From an uncultured Aquimarina sp. (GTDB lineage Bacteria > Bacteroidota > Bacteroidia > Flavobacteriales > Flavobacteriaceae): a stretch of DNA of 64,000 bases. A program made the translations under genes and the position numbers. Shown piece by piece: positions 43,819 to 53,219 of the stretch. Under the pieces are notes generated by a model. It was not told the DNA's origin. It searched no databases and saw only the letters and a program-made list of their open reading frames with translations. The stretch covers positions 124,001 through 188,000 of the forward strand of contig CANNBP010000008.1 of assembly GCA_947502885.1 (NCBI GenBank), written 5' to 3'. How positions within the stretch are numbered: position 1 is the stretch's first letter; each line of letters starts with the position of its first letter.

Positions 43819-44799
43819 ATGAATGCAAGATTAGATTATTACATAATCATAGTTTTTACGTTTGCGATAAGTTTGTTAAGCTGTAAGTCAAAGGCACAAG
43901 ATTCTAATGCTAGGCAGATTGAAGAAGCGGTTCTTCAGCATGATAAAAATGATGAAAAATTATTTAGTGAGAAGGATCTGGTGAGTAGGTTAAAAGAATT
44001 AGCTTCTGATAAATACGAAGGAAGAAAAACAGGTGAAAAAGGAAATATTCTGGCTAGAGGTTTTATTATCGAGGAATTTAAAAAATTAGAGGTTTTACCA
44101 ATCAAAGAATCATATAAACAATCTTTTGATTTTGAATTTAAAAATAAAGAGTACCCGCATACAGGAGTCAATATTTTAGGAAAAATTATGGGAACAAAGT
44201 ACCCAGATAGATATATTGTAATTAGCGCACACTATGATCATTTAGGTATTATAAAGAATAAAATATACAATGGCGCAGATGATAATGCTTCTGGGGTAAG
44301 TGCCCTTATATCATTTGCAGAATTTTTTAAAAAAAATCCACCAAAGCATTCTGTGATTTTGGCTGCTTTTGATGCAGAAGAATTAGGGTTGGCAGGAGCA
44401 AAATATTTTACTGAGAATACTCAAGTACCTGTAGAAAATATTGTTTTGAATATTAATATGGATATGATTAGTAGAAATATAAATAACGAATTGTATGTCG
44501 TGGGGGCAAGATATAATGATGAACTTAGTAAGGTGGTTAAGAATTTTAAAAACCCGACAAACATTAAACTTTCTCAAGGCCATGATGGTACAGATGGAAA
44601 GCTTGATTGGACGAAGTCGTCAGATCATGAGCCGTTTCATAAAAAAGGTATCCCATTTCTTTATTTTGGTGAAGAAGACCATCCAGATTACCACAAAGAC
44701 ACAGATGAATTTGCAAATGTAATGCCCATGTTTTATGTCAATGCGGTTAAGTTGATTATTTCGATGTTTACCAATATTGATATTGTTTTGAGACATTAA
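43819..44799 (+). CDS. M28-family zinc aminopeptidase lipoprotein
   Basis: This 326-residue protein has lipobox SLLSC (Cys22). The peptidase domain holds the M28 zinc ligands and catalytic acid in SAHYDHLG, NGADDNASG, AFDAEELGLAG and INMDMISRN, plus a final EDHPDYHKDTDE His region. It probably removes N-terminal residues from peptides in the periplasm or on the outer surface. It converges with a second, membrane-bound M28 peptidase gene 49 bases away, two related enzymes tail to tail. Confidence 0.93.
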   Translation: MNARLDYYIIIVFTFAISLLSCKSKAQDSNARQIEEAVLQHDKNDEKLFSEKDLVSRLKELASDKYEGRKTGEKGNILARGFIIEEFKKLEVLPIKESYKQSFDFEFKNKEYPHTGVNILGKIMGTKYPDRYIVISAHYDHLGIIKNKIYNGADDNASGVSALISFAEFFKKNPPKHSVILAAFDAEELGLAGAKYFTENTQVPVENIVLNINMDMISRNINNELYVVGARYNDELSKVVKNFKNPTNIKLSQGHDGTDGKLDWTKSSDHEPFHKKGIPFLYFGEEDHPDYHKDTDEFANVMPMFYVNAVKLIISMFTNIDIVLRH

Positions 44800-44848
44800 A
44801 AAGAAGCTTATTAAACTTCACAAAAACATCTAATGTTCCAAATCATTA

Positions 44849-47221
44849 TTATTCGGTTGTGGTATCTATAGAGATAATTGTATCTACCTTTTTTTCCTGA
44901 TAAGCTTCAATAGCCAAATCTTTTTTGATGACAATAGCATCGTTAACAATAAAAGGTTTTGGCATCATATCTTTATCTCTTTCAGGAATTGAAAATAACT
45001 CGTTAGAAAGTAAATCATAGGAGGATTCGTAAATAGTAAATTTTGGTAAAGAATCTTTATGAAACTGCATTACCAATTCTAAAGGTTCATTTTTTATAAC
45101 ATGATATGTAAGCAGGTTTGGACTCCAGCGTTTAGTAAATGCATTATAAGTATTGCCATCAAAATACTTAAAATCATGAGCAGTCTCTTTGTTGATATGT
45201 AATGAATCAAAATTAAAAATGGTTTCTGTATATACATCAATTCTTTGAATATCTCTTTGTGGAGCAATACATAGACTCATATGCCTCTGGTTGTCAATTA
45301 AAGTATCTTTTGTAATCTCTAATTTTGGGTGTGCTATGGTTTTAATGGGGGCTTGGTTAGCATAGGTAAAAGATCTTTGGTATTTGCTTTGCATCGTATT
45401 AGCATTATACGTTTCTGCTATGTTTTCTTCGGGATTAATATAATTTTTACTCCAACTATCTAATGTATTATCATAAGTGGCCCAAACGGCTTTATTTTGA
45501 TTGGCATCTAAAACATATACCAGACTATTGGGCTTTTGTCTTTTATCTGTGAAATCCGATTTTAAATGAGATCCGATCAAAAATACTAAACACATTAAAA
45601 GCATAAGATTTCCTATAAGCTTCTTTCTTTTGTAAAACCCAAAAACGGGTAGTAATAATCCAAATAGTAAAACCGTTAAAATTGATGCAACAAACAAGAT
45701 TTTAAGTCCAAGTGCTACAGGAAAAGAAGCTATGAATGGAGCTATTAAAAATATTGCTGGTAAAACAATCAGCACCATTAAAAATGCATTTGGGCGTTTT
45801 TGTCGTATCAATATAAATAAAGAAATTAACCCAAAAAAGACTGTTACAATAAAATAACTAGCGCCCTTAAGATATAAAGCTGAGAGTGTGCAAATAATAA
45901 GCCAAATAAGTAGTGGCCCTATTAATAAATTGGCTTGATTTTCACTTTTACTAATTCTAGCATATATCTTAAAACAAATGGCAACTGATAAAAGCACAAA
46001 AATGATAATATACTGATAACCATTATAAGTAAAGCCATGTTGAATTTCATTATAATGTGGGTAAATAATGGTCAATAATTGCCATCCTCCAAAGGTTAGT
46101 CCACCAGCAAGAATAATGCATAGAAGAAATGCACCAAGACCAATTAGACTTTCTTTTAAATTAAGTCTATAATTAAATTTTCCATAGATAATTAATGCGA
46201 TGAACAAGATAATGGCAATGATTAATAAGGTAAAAATCCAATCAAAAGGATATGTTATTAAGTTAAAAACCGGAGCATTAAAATAAAGATAGTCTCGATC
46301 AGATTTCAAATCACTAATATCATTTTCAGAGAAATAGGCTAGAAGAGGCGTTAAATAACTTCCTTGATGTTGTAAAGTATTTAAATCCATGTTTTCCCAT
46401 GTGTCGTTTGCTGTGTGATAATCAAAATGATCATCAATAAAAGCAAAATTAAACCCTTCAATATCTCCTTCTTCTCTAAAAACAGTGAGATCAGTGTCAT
46501 TTGGTAGCATTTTATATATGCTATACGCTAAAGAGTTTGTGACTGGGTATTGCGCACTAGCTTTAGCAAACTCATTTATCATTTTTCCGTTCTTACCATT
46601 AGTCTCTATAAGCATATAAGAATTACCACCACTTCCTCTAGCTTCAAAATTAAGAACGAGCCCCACATTTTTTGCCCAAGGATGTTTTTTTACAAAAAGA
46701 TTAGCTCCGTTAAGTCCGAGTTCTTCTCCGTCGGTAATGCAAATAATAATATCATTTTTAGGAACTTTATTTGTTGCTAGATAAGCTCTAATACCTTCTA
46801 ATATTGTAGCGACCCCACTACCTGCATCACTAGCGCCATAAGAGGAATGAGGAGAGCTATCATAGTGTGACATGAGCACCAACGATTTTGTGGTATTCGA
46901 GCCTTTTATTTTTGCAACAATATTTTGCGGTTTATTTATGATTCCGCTTTTAGAAATAGAAAAACCTTCTTGAACCGTAGGTTCTAATCCAAGTTTCTCT
47001 AATTCATTAATAATATAGGCTTTTACCTCATCATGTGCCGAGCTACCCAAATAATGCTCTTTTTTTGAAATGTTCTTAACGTGTTCTAATGCTCTAAGTG
47101 TTGCAAATTCTTGCTTAGGGGTTTCTAAATCTGTTATGCGTTGGGGTTTGCTGCTGTAGAATGTATAGAATAAAGAACCTATAATAAGAAAAAAAGTAAG
47201 AAGTGAGGGGAACTTTTGCAT
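44849..47221 (-). CDS. Membrane-anchored M28-family peptidase
   Basis: This 790-residue protein has one N-terminal membrane segment. The M28 peptidase domain (about 60-300) includes LMSHYDSSPHS, YGASDAGSGVATIL and CITDGEELGLNGA, with a final His in IDDHFDYHTANDTWEN. About eight more membrane helices follow (about 330-560), then a soluble periplasmic C-terminal domain (about 570-790). This is the ERMES/Fxna-like architecture known in Bacteroidota. Aminopeptidase activity in the periplasm is likely; substrate unknown. Confidence 0.92.
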   Translation of the reverse strand: MQKFPSLLTFFLIIGSLFYTFYSSKPQRITDLETPKQEFATLRALEHVKNISKKEHYLGSSAHDEVKAYIINELEKLGLEPTVQEGFSISKSGIINKPQNIVAKIKGSNTTKSLVLMSHYDSSPHSSYGASDAGSGVATILEGIRAYLATNKVPKNDIIICITDGEELGLNGANLFVKKHPWAKNVGLVLNFEARGSGGNSYMLIETNGKNGKMINEFAKASAQYPVTNSLAYSIYKMLPNDTDLTVFREEGDIEGFNFAFIDDHFDYHTANDTWENMDLNTLQHQGSYLTPLLAYFSENDISDLKSDRDYLYFNAPVFNLITYPFDWIFTLLIIAIILFIALIIYGKFNYRLNLKESLIGLGAFLLCIILAGGLTFGGWQLLTIIYPHYNEIQHGFTYNGYQYIIIFVLLSVAICFKIYARISKSENQANLLIGPLLIWLIICTLSALYLKGASYFIVTVFFGLISLFILIRQKRPNAFLMVLIVLPAIFLIAPFIASFPVALGLKILFVASILTVLLFGLLLPVFGFYKRKKLIGNLMLLMCLVFLIGSHLKSDFTDKRQKPNSLVYVLDANQNKAVWATYDNTLDSWSKNYINPEENIAETYNANTMQSKYQRSFTYANQAPIKTIAHPKLEITKDTLIDNQRHMSLCIAPQRDIQRIDVYTETIFNFDSLHINKETAHDFKYFDGNTYNAFTKRWSPNLLTYHVIKNEPLELVMQFHKDSLPKFTIYESSYDLLSNELFSIPERDKDMMPKPFIVNDAIVIKKDLAIEAYQEKKVDTIISIDTTTE

Positions 47222-47452
47222 ATGTATATCGGTTTAGGCTAAAGGTAAGAAATACACCACAATTATTAAGCCTAATGTTTATGAACAAAAAATATAGTTA
47301 TAAAAGCAGTAAGTTACCTCTTTATGAAGAATGAATATGTGGATTGTTTAACCAAAATAGAATGCAAGGTGTAGAATTTTTGTGACAACTATTTTTTACA
47401 GGAATAAAGTTAAAAATACGAGGTTTTGGCATTGTAATATTCGTTTGTTTGT

Positions 47453-47483
47453 TTGAATAAGTCATTGTAAATCACTATATTTA
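47453..47483 (+). promoter_or_regulatory. Promoter of the CBS-domain gene
   Basis: TTG at 47453-47455, 20-base spacer, TATATTTA at 47476-47483 (7 of 8 with TAnnTTTG). The ATG is 23 bases downstream. Confidence 0.55.
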
Positions 47484-47506
47484 GAATTCACTAAATCACT
47501 AAACAC

Positions 47507-47977
47507 ATGGGAATAATAAGTTTTCAAGGAGCTCGTACGAAGACGAAGAGGCAAGACGAGACACCAATAAAAGTTTCGGATTATATGTCGAGAGATTTGA
47601 TCACATTTAATCCAAACCAATCTGTAATGGAGGTTATAGAGACCTTAATTAAGCATAAGATATCTGGAGGCCCAGTTGTTGATAGAAACAATAAATTACT
47701 AGGTATTATTTCTGAAGGAGATTGTATCAAACAGTTAAATGAAAGCCGCTATTATAACATGCCAATCGATGATGCTAAAGTAGAAAAGTTTATGGTCAAA
47801 GATGTTGAAACTATAGATGGCAATCTAAATATTTTTGATGCAGCCAATAAGTTCTTACAGACCAAAAGAAGACGCTTTCCGATAATCGAAGATGGTAAGT
47901 TGATAGGGCAAATTAGCCAAAAAGATGTGATGAAAGCTGCTCTTAAAATGAATAGTCAGCATTGGCGAGATATTTAA
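47507..47977 (+). CDS. CBS-domain pair protein
   Basis: This 156-residue protein has a basic N-terminus (about 20 residues, ARTKTKRQDE), then two CBS domains: VSDYMSRDLITFNPNQSVMEV with SGGPVVDRNNKLLGIISEGD, and VEKFMVKDVETIDGNLNIFD with RRFPIIEDGKLIGQISQKDV. CBS pairs bind adenosyl ligands such as AMP, ATP or S-adenosylmethionine and usually regulate partner proteins. No partner is fused or encoded next to it. Cytoplasmic. Confidence 0.9.
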   Translation: MGIISFQGARTKTKRQDETPIKVSDYMSRDLITFNPNQSVMEVIETLIKHKISGGPVVDRNNKLLGIISEGDCIKQLNESRYYNMPIDDAKVEKFMVKDVETIDGNLNIFDAANKFLQTKRRRFPIIEDGKLIGQISQKDVMKAALKMNSQHWRDI

Positions 47978-48007
47978 AGAGATAGATAGAAGATACTTCT
48001 TTGTTTT

Positions 48008-48355
48008 CTAATTCCTTTTTACGAGAGCATAAAAATCGTTTTCCAAAGGTAAGTACCCTTGATCATATACAAAATAATATGTGTTTCCTGTCTTGGTAAC
48101 ATATATGCTAGTGAAATATTGGAAATCAAATCCTTTTTCAATTAGCTTGGTTTTAGTGGTCTTAGTCTTATCTTTGGGATTAAGCCCTTGTAAAATACGG
48201 TAGTTCTTGCGTAATAAATTATTAATATTGCGAACCAGATTTTTACTATCCTTATTTAATTGATTGTTATGTGCATTTCTGCAATGGTCACTACAGAATT
48301 TCTTATCAGCACGTCCAACTATTTTATCCCCACAAACCGGGCATTCCTTTTGCAT
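48008..48355 (-). CDS. Zinc-ribbon protein of unknown function
   Basis: This 115-residue protein begins MQKECPVCGDKIVG and then has KKFCSDHCRNAHNN, a Cys4-type zinc ribbon of the DUF2116-like kind found in small flavobacterial proteins. The C-terminal part is an unrecognised Lys-rich helical segment followed by beta strands. It is 4 bases downstream of the DUF6265 gene and probably co-transcribed. Nucleic-acid binding is possible, not shown. Confidence 0.75.
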   Translation of the reverse strand: MQKECPVCGDKIVGRADKKFCSDHCRNAHNNQLNKDSKNLVRNINNLLRKNYRILQGLNPKDKTKTTKTKLIEKGFDFQYFTSIYVTKTGNTYYFVYDQGYLPLENDFYALVKRN

Positions 48356-48359
48356 TCAA

Positions 48360-48875
48360 TTACTGTTTTTTATAGTTAAATTTAACTTCACTCTTTGATC
48401 CATCTTTGTTACCAATGACAACATAAACATTGATTTCGGTATCACTTATTTTTTCAAAAGTAAATTCATCAAAATAAACTCTGTTTTTTTCAACTTTTAC
48501 GAGTTTAAAATCAACGGTTTCTTCTTTTTCCTCCCAGCCCTTAAAATCACTATTAAAATGTTTAAGTTGCAATAACAGAGTGTTATCTATTTCTGTAATT
48601 CCGCCATGTTCATAAAACTTTACTTTATTCTCTACCACTAATTTAAACGAAAACATCATTGAATTACCCAATGGGTTACTCCAAATCTCTTCTGTAGTGC
48701 CTCCAAAAGCTTTACCCCGCCAATATCCACTAGCCCATGAAATGTCTTGTAGAGTGGCTTTAGGAGAAACCATTCCTTTGGTAAACTTCAAAACATTAGA
48801 GGTTTTGTCTTGAGAGTATATACACAAAGTAGTCATGATTAGAAATACGAGTGTAAATTTACCTTTTGATTTCAT
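48360..48875 (-). CDS. Secreted DUF6265-family protein
   Basis: This 171-residue protein has an N-terminal signal peptide ending CIYSQ. The body, with DISWASGYWRGKAFGGTTEEIW, followed by SMMFSFKLV and GGITEIDNTLLLQLKHFN, matches DUF6265, a lipocalin-like beta-barrel family found in Bacteroidota and Proteobacteria. No ligand or function is known. Predicted periplasmic. Confidence 0.75.
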   Translation of the reverse strand: MKSKGKFTLVFLIMTTLCIYSQDKTSNVLKFTKGMVSPKATLQDISWASGYWRGKAFGGTTEEIWSNPLGNSMMFSFKLVVENKVKFYEHGGITEIDNTLLLQLKHFNSDFKGWEEKEETVDFKLVKVEKNRVYFDEFTFEKISDTEINVYVVIGNKDGSKSEVKFNYKKQ

Positions 48876-48988
48876 AGCAAATTGATTTTGAAGGAAAGAT
48901 ACAATAATTATCCGTTTACAAATGGTTAGTGAGTATCTGAATTGCTTAAAATTTGAAGTTTAAAATTATGAGATTATATGAAATAAAT

Positions 48989-48996
48989 TAAATTTG
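48989..48996 (+). promoter_or_regulatory. -7 box (TAAATTTG) that argues against the ATG at 48999
   Basis: Exact TAnnTTTG ending 2 bases before the ATG at 48999. Transcription would begin a few bases after that ATG, so the in-frame ATG at 49023 is the more likely start of the TonB-like gene. No TTG at the expected -33 spacing. Confidence 0.5.
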
Positions 48997-49022
48997 ACAT
49001 GAATATAGGAAGTAAGATAATA

Positions 49023-49871
49023 ATGAATAATTTTTTTAAGGTAGTATTTTTTGTTTTATTGTTTTTTGAGGTTTCTCAAGCACAAGTTTTAAAGGGAGAC
49101 TTAGTACTGTTGGAATGCCAGAATGTAGAGAATAAAGAACAATGTTCTTACAATAGGATAGGAGAGCTTCTTAAAAAAGAGCTGGGAGATGAGATGGTCA
49201 ATCTTTTCTTAATCCATTCGAAAAATAGTGACGTTTTTGAAATAGATTTGGTGATGGCTATTAATGAAGAAGGTAGAGTGGATAAAAAAATGTTTTATTC
49301 TAACTTTCTAAGTAAGACTGAATTTAATGTTTTAAAGAAATCTGTTCTAAGCATATTTAGAAAAAACTTAATTTTTAGTATGCCTTATAACGATTGTCTA
49401 AAACCAGTTATTTCTAAAAAAAGAATTAGACTAAGGTATTTTTTGAACGCTAAAAAAGAAGGTGAAAAAATATTAGAATTAATACCTTTTGAAAAAAATC
49501 TGAATACAAAAATGTCTGTTTTAGAAACGTTGGATTCTCCACCAATTCATGAAAAATGTAAAGAATTAAAAAATATCGAAGAATTAAAAAAGTGCTTTTC
49601 TTCTTATGTAAAAAATTATGTAAACTTACATTTTACTCTTAAAAATGTAATTGATAAGATAGATGAATGTTCCACTAGAATTTATGTTTCTTTTAAAATT
49701 GATAAAACTGGTGAAATTGTTGATGTTGAAGCATTGGGGTCACACCCATCTTTAGAATTAGAAGCCATAAATGTTGTGAAGTCTATGTCTAACTTTAGCC
49801 CAGGGGTGAAAGGTGGTAAACCAGTAGGAGTTTTTTATTCTGTACCTATTATGATTGCAATTCGGAAGTAA
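49023..49871 (+). CDS. Protein with C-terminal TonB-like domain
   Basis: The protein is 282 residues from the ATG at 49023, which directly precedes a signal peptide (FFKVVFFVLLFFEVSQAQ); the ATG at 48999 lies next to a -7 promoter box. The C-terminal 90 residues (IYVSFKIDKTGEIVDVEALGSHPSLE, then AINVVKSMSNFSPGVKGGKPV) are a TonB C-terminal fold, which in TonB contacts outer-membrane receptors. The usual N-terminal membrane anchor and Pro-rich spacer are absent, so it is an exported TonB-domain protein and probably not an energy transducer. Confidence 0.8.
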   Translation: MNNFFKVVFFVLLFFEVSQAQVLKGDLVLLECQNVENKEQCSYNRIGELLKKELGDEMVNLFLIHSKNSDVFEIDLVMAINEEGRVDKKMFYSNFLSKTEFNVLKKSVLSIFRKNLIFSMPYNDCLKPVISKKRIRLRYFLNAKKEGEKILELIPFEKNLNTKMSVLETLDSPPIHEKCKELKNIEELKKCFSSYVKNYVNLHFTLKNVIDKIDECSTRIYVSFKIDKTGEIVDVEALGSHPSLELEAINVVKSMSNFSPGVKGGKPVGVFYSVPIMIAIRK

Positions 49872-50077
49872 ATATGAGTTATGAATATTTCAAACTTAAT
49901 AAAGCCTGTTCAAATTAAGTTTCTTTAAAGTACTTCTGGTCATAGAAATGATCATTCTGTATATTTTTGTTTCATTCATTAATTTACTGTGGTGTTATAT
50001 CAAATCTTAAATAACAGTTCTTCTTCTTTTTGTATCAATTTCCAATAATGAATTACAAAGTTATTAGGTTTGAAGAG

Positions 50078-50980
50078 TTAAAAGAAAATTTCTTGCGCTA
50101 ATCTATAAGTGTTGGCATGAGCATCAATGATAGTTTTGATATCAGGAGAGTATCCGCCACCCATAGAACACATTATGGGTATCGTTAGATCTTTGCAGGT
50201 TTGCAGTACATAACGGTCTCTCTTGGCACACCCATTTACACTACATCCTAATTTACCAAGTTTGTCCGAGGCCAATATATCAACACCAGATAAGTAATAG
50301 ATAAAATCAGGTTGTTGCTGGTCGATTAATTTGGGCAGTGTGTTTTTAAGAATAGTCAAATATTCTTGATCTGTAGTTTCATTTGCAAGTTCGATATCGA
50401 GATCAGATCGTTCCTTTTTAAAAGGATAGTTTTTCGCTCCGTGCATCGAAAATGTAAATACATTGGGGTTGTTTGCGAATATCTCGGCAGTACCATTACC
50501 TTGATGAACATCGAGATCTATTATAAGCACCTTTTTTGCGAGATTTTGATCTAAAAGATACTTTGCCCCTATAGCTTGGTCATTAAGCAAGCAGAAGGCT
50601 TCACCACGATTTGTATAGGCATGATGTGTACCACCAGCAATATTCATGGCAATACCATGTTCTAGAGCAAATAGAGAAGCTTTAATCGTGCCATCTGCGA
50701 TTATTACTTCGCGATCAACTAATTCTTTGGATAATGGGAAACCAATTTTTCGAACAGCCCTGCGATCTAATGATAAATGGATTAAGTCGTTATAGTAGGC
50801 TATATCATGAATAGCTAAAATAGATGCACTATCAGGAATTTCTGGAGTAAAGAAGTTATCCTGAGTGCAAGTGCCTTCATGTAATAATTGTTCTGGTAAT
50901 AACTCATATTTTATCATAGGAAATCTATGCCCTTTGGGTAAGGGATGGGTATAGATTGGATGATAGGCTATTTTGAGCAT
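50078..50980 (-). CDS. Histone-deacetylase-superfamily hydrolase
   Basis: This 300-residue protein has the arginase/deacetylase fold: GGTHHAYTNRGEAFCLLND with the tandem catalytic His, LIIDLDVHQGNGTAEIF with metal-binding Asp and His, and MGGGYSPD near the end. Bacterial members act on acetylated small molecules such as polyamines or acetoin-related substrates; the target is unknown. It is cytoplasmic and the stand-alone gene has a long terminator-like hairpin upstream that belongs to the neighbouring minus-strand gene. Confidence 0.92.
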   Translation of the reverse strand: MLKIAYHPIYTHPLPKGHRFPMIKYELLPEQLLHEGTCTQDNFFTPEIPDSASILAIHDIAYYNDLIHLSLDRRAVRKIGFPLSKELVDREVIIADGTIKASLFALEHGIAMNIAGGTHHAYTNRGEAFCLLNDQAIGAKYLLDQNLAKKVLIIDLDVHQGNGTAEIFANNPNVFTFSMHGAKNYPFKKERSDLDIELANETTDQEYLTILKNTLPKLIDQQQPDFIYYLSGVDILASDKLGKLGCSVNGCAKRDRYVLQTCKDLTIPIMCSMGGGYSPDIKTIIDAHANTYRLAQEIFF

Positions 50981-51010
50981 TTATTGTTTAGTTTTCTAAA
51001 AGAATAGCAG

Positions 51011-51053
51011 TATAAAGACCATAATTTCCTAATAGAAAATTATGGTCTTTATA
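51011..51053 (-). terminator. Long perfect hairpin terminator after the beta-helix lipoprotein gene
   Basis: A 17-bp perfect stem (51011-51027 with 51037-51053) with a 9-base loop. It lies between the beta-helix gene stop at 51129 and the hydrolase start at 50980, both on the minus strand. Confidence 0.8.
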
Positions 51054-51128
51054 GGTTATGCAAATTACTTTATTTATTATAAATAAAGTCTACTCATTAC
51101 ACATCACATATTAGAAATAGGATGTTTT

Positions 51129-53111
51129 TTAATTGCACTTATCTTTGTCAAGAATATCTAATACTACATTTTCCCAAACATAACCTTTACATTTTCTAGC
51201 TACTTGATACCCATCTTCGTCTCTGGAACCATGTTTTTTATAGATATCTGTAAACCCATCATTGTTAAGATCGGCAGCAAATAAAACATCTCTGTGTTCT
51301 CTGCTATAGGCTAAATGCTGAAAACGCATTCCATTTTCTTTGTCTGCATAAAACCATTGCACATTATTAGAATGAAAAACGTCGGTCGTAGGGTTGTTAG
51401 AAAATTTTCCTATTCTTAATTCGCTTATATCATTTGATGATGATCCAATTTTGACCCACCTTGTTGTAGCTCCTCTTGAAATACTCCAGTCTTTACCAAC
51501 TCTTCCTTTTGTCTTAAATGCATCTGTTTTTCCGTCTCCATCAAAATCTCCAAATTTTAAATTCCTAATGGTATAATCAGGAGAATAATTAACTCTTTGC
51601 CAGCCTGCTGAGAAATTACCAGCATAAGCTATTTGCCAATATCCTGCGGATGTAGAAAATACATCGGTTTTTCCATCGCCATTAAAATCTGCTATTTTAA
51701 CATCTTTGGGTTGATAACCAGATGATGCTAGTTTTGTCCATTTATAAGCATTGAAATTTTCTCTTATATGCATAGTCTCGGGTTTAGGATAGTTTATATA
51801 ATACCAACTACCGTTTCTATTGATAAAAATATCTGATTGTTTATTATCATCAAAATCACCACAGGCAACATCCATCATATTAAGAATATTCTCACCTGTA
51901 TTTTTTATAGGTAAATAGGTGATATCTGATACATTGTGATAATATTCTTTAGGAAAGATATAATCTTTTACAAAACCTCCATATGAATTGTTAAAAGAGA
52001 AAACATTTGTACCATCTGCTAATTTTTCTTCATCTATAAAAAACACGTTACCCTTGTTGGTTTTAGTAAAACTATTATTTTCAACTAAGAACATTACCTC
52101 GGGAATACCACGAACAAGAATATTTCTTGCATTTTGCCCATAATCTTTAAAGGTATTATGGTGTACGTAAAAAAATGTTCCTGCTATCTTTTGAGATCCA
52201 TCTTGTCCTCCAAAATCTTTTCCACCATGCACATCAATATTTGGATAAAGATTGTTTCCTTGTATTTCGTTATAAGAAAATTCATAGCCAGAACCTTGTC
52301 TTCCCTCACAAGCAATATCATGTCTATTTTCCTCGAAAGTGTTATCAGTGACCAGAGCAAAAGAATCTTTACCATTTACCGCTATTCCATATCCATAATG
52401 ATGTTGTCTGTTGTTATGAAAATAATTATTTTCTATTATAATTTCATTATTCACATTTTCTTCTATTCCAATTGCATGATATGGGAAATTATATAGTTCG
52501 CAATTATTGATAGTTATATTTTCGGATGGATTGAAGATACTAATACCTTTCTTTAGCTTTAACTTTGTATCATCACTTTCAATGTCTCCAAACGGGCCTC
52601 TAAATCTAATACCGGTGATAGTTACTCCGGAAGATTTAATAACCAAAAAAGGAGAATTAAGATGTGAACTATTATTCAACCATTTATCGGCAGGTACATT
52701 TCTGATACCATAAATATTCGTTTTTATAAGCGCACCACAAGAATTATTAATTCCTCTACCACTAGCCAAAGTGATTGGCTTATCAATAATTAGTGAATCT
52801 CTTTGAGTGTCTATAATTGCATTGTCTTCTATATAAATAACATCTCCTTCAGAGGCACCATTGATAGCTCTTTGTAAAGTAGCTAAAGTGTTTACAGCAT
52901 AGGTGTGATACGCATCGGTTTTTCGTATGCGATTAGATGTTGAAACACCTTCTAAAGAGCAATTTGTTGTAGAAGCATTTTTTGATTCGACTAAAGGTTC
53001 ATTTTTTTCTATAGATAAGTCGTCATTAGAACATCGGCATAATAATGTAACGGCCGAAAATATAACAGCAATTAACTTTGTCGATTTTTTTAATATTAAT
53101 CTGTCCTGCAT
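51129..53111 (-). CDS. Lipoprotein with right-handed beta-helix and FG-GAP/VCBS repeats
   Basis: This 660-residue protein has a signal with lipobox-like TLLCRCSND. Residues about 75-390 form a parallel beta-helix of the pectate-lyase/NosD type (ITINNCELYNFPYHAIG, IIENNYFHNNRQHH). The C-terminal part carries about five FG-GAP-like units: ADFNGDGKTDVF, FGDFDGDGKTDAF, FAADLNNDGFTDIY and diverged GDFDDNKQSDIF and GKFSNNPTTDVF. Beta-helix proteins often bind or cleave polysaccharide; the FG-GAP domains bind calcium. Surface exposure is likely. A catalytic residue set cannot be assigned. Confidence 0.88.
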   Translation of the reverse strand: MQDRLILKKSTKLIAVIFSAVTLLCRCSNDDLSIEKNEPLVESKNASTTNCSLEGVSTSNRIRKTDAYHTYAVNTLATLQRAINGASEGDVIYIEDNAIIDTQRDSLIIDKPITLASGRGINNSCGALIKTNIYGIRNVPADKWLNNSSHLNSPFLVIKSSGVTITGIRFRGPFGDIESDDTKLKLKKGISIFNPSENITINNCELYNFPYHAIGIEENVNNEIIIENNYFHNNRQHHYGYGIAVNGKDSFALVTDNTFEENRHDIACEGRQGSGYEFSYNEIQGNNLYPNIDVHGGKDFGGQDGSQKIAGTFFYVHHNTFKDYGQNARNILVRGIPEVMFLVENNSFTKTNKGNVFFIDEEKLADGTNVFSFNNSYGGFVKDYIFPKEYYHNVSDITYLPIKNTGENILNMMDVACGDFDDNKQSDIFINRNGSWYYINYPKPETMHIRENFNAYKWTKLASSGYQPKDVKIADFNGDGKTDVFSTSAGYWQIAYAGNFSAGWQRVNYSPDYTIRNLKFGDFDGDGKTDAFKTKGRVGKDWSISRGATTRWVKIGSSSNDISELRIGKFSNNPTTDVFHSNNVQWFYADKENGMRFQHLAYSREHRDVLFAADLNNDGFTDIYKKHGSRDEDGYQVARKCKGYVWENVVLDILDKDKCN

Positions 53112-53219
53112 AAGTTGTTTTTTTTTTAGTTTTAATGAGCTTAGAGAAATACGTCTAGGCCTGTTTGTACTATTTAATGTCTTTAAATTGAAAAATGTTA
53201 CCCTATAAGTTGTAAAAAT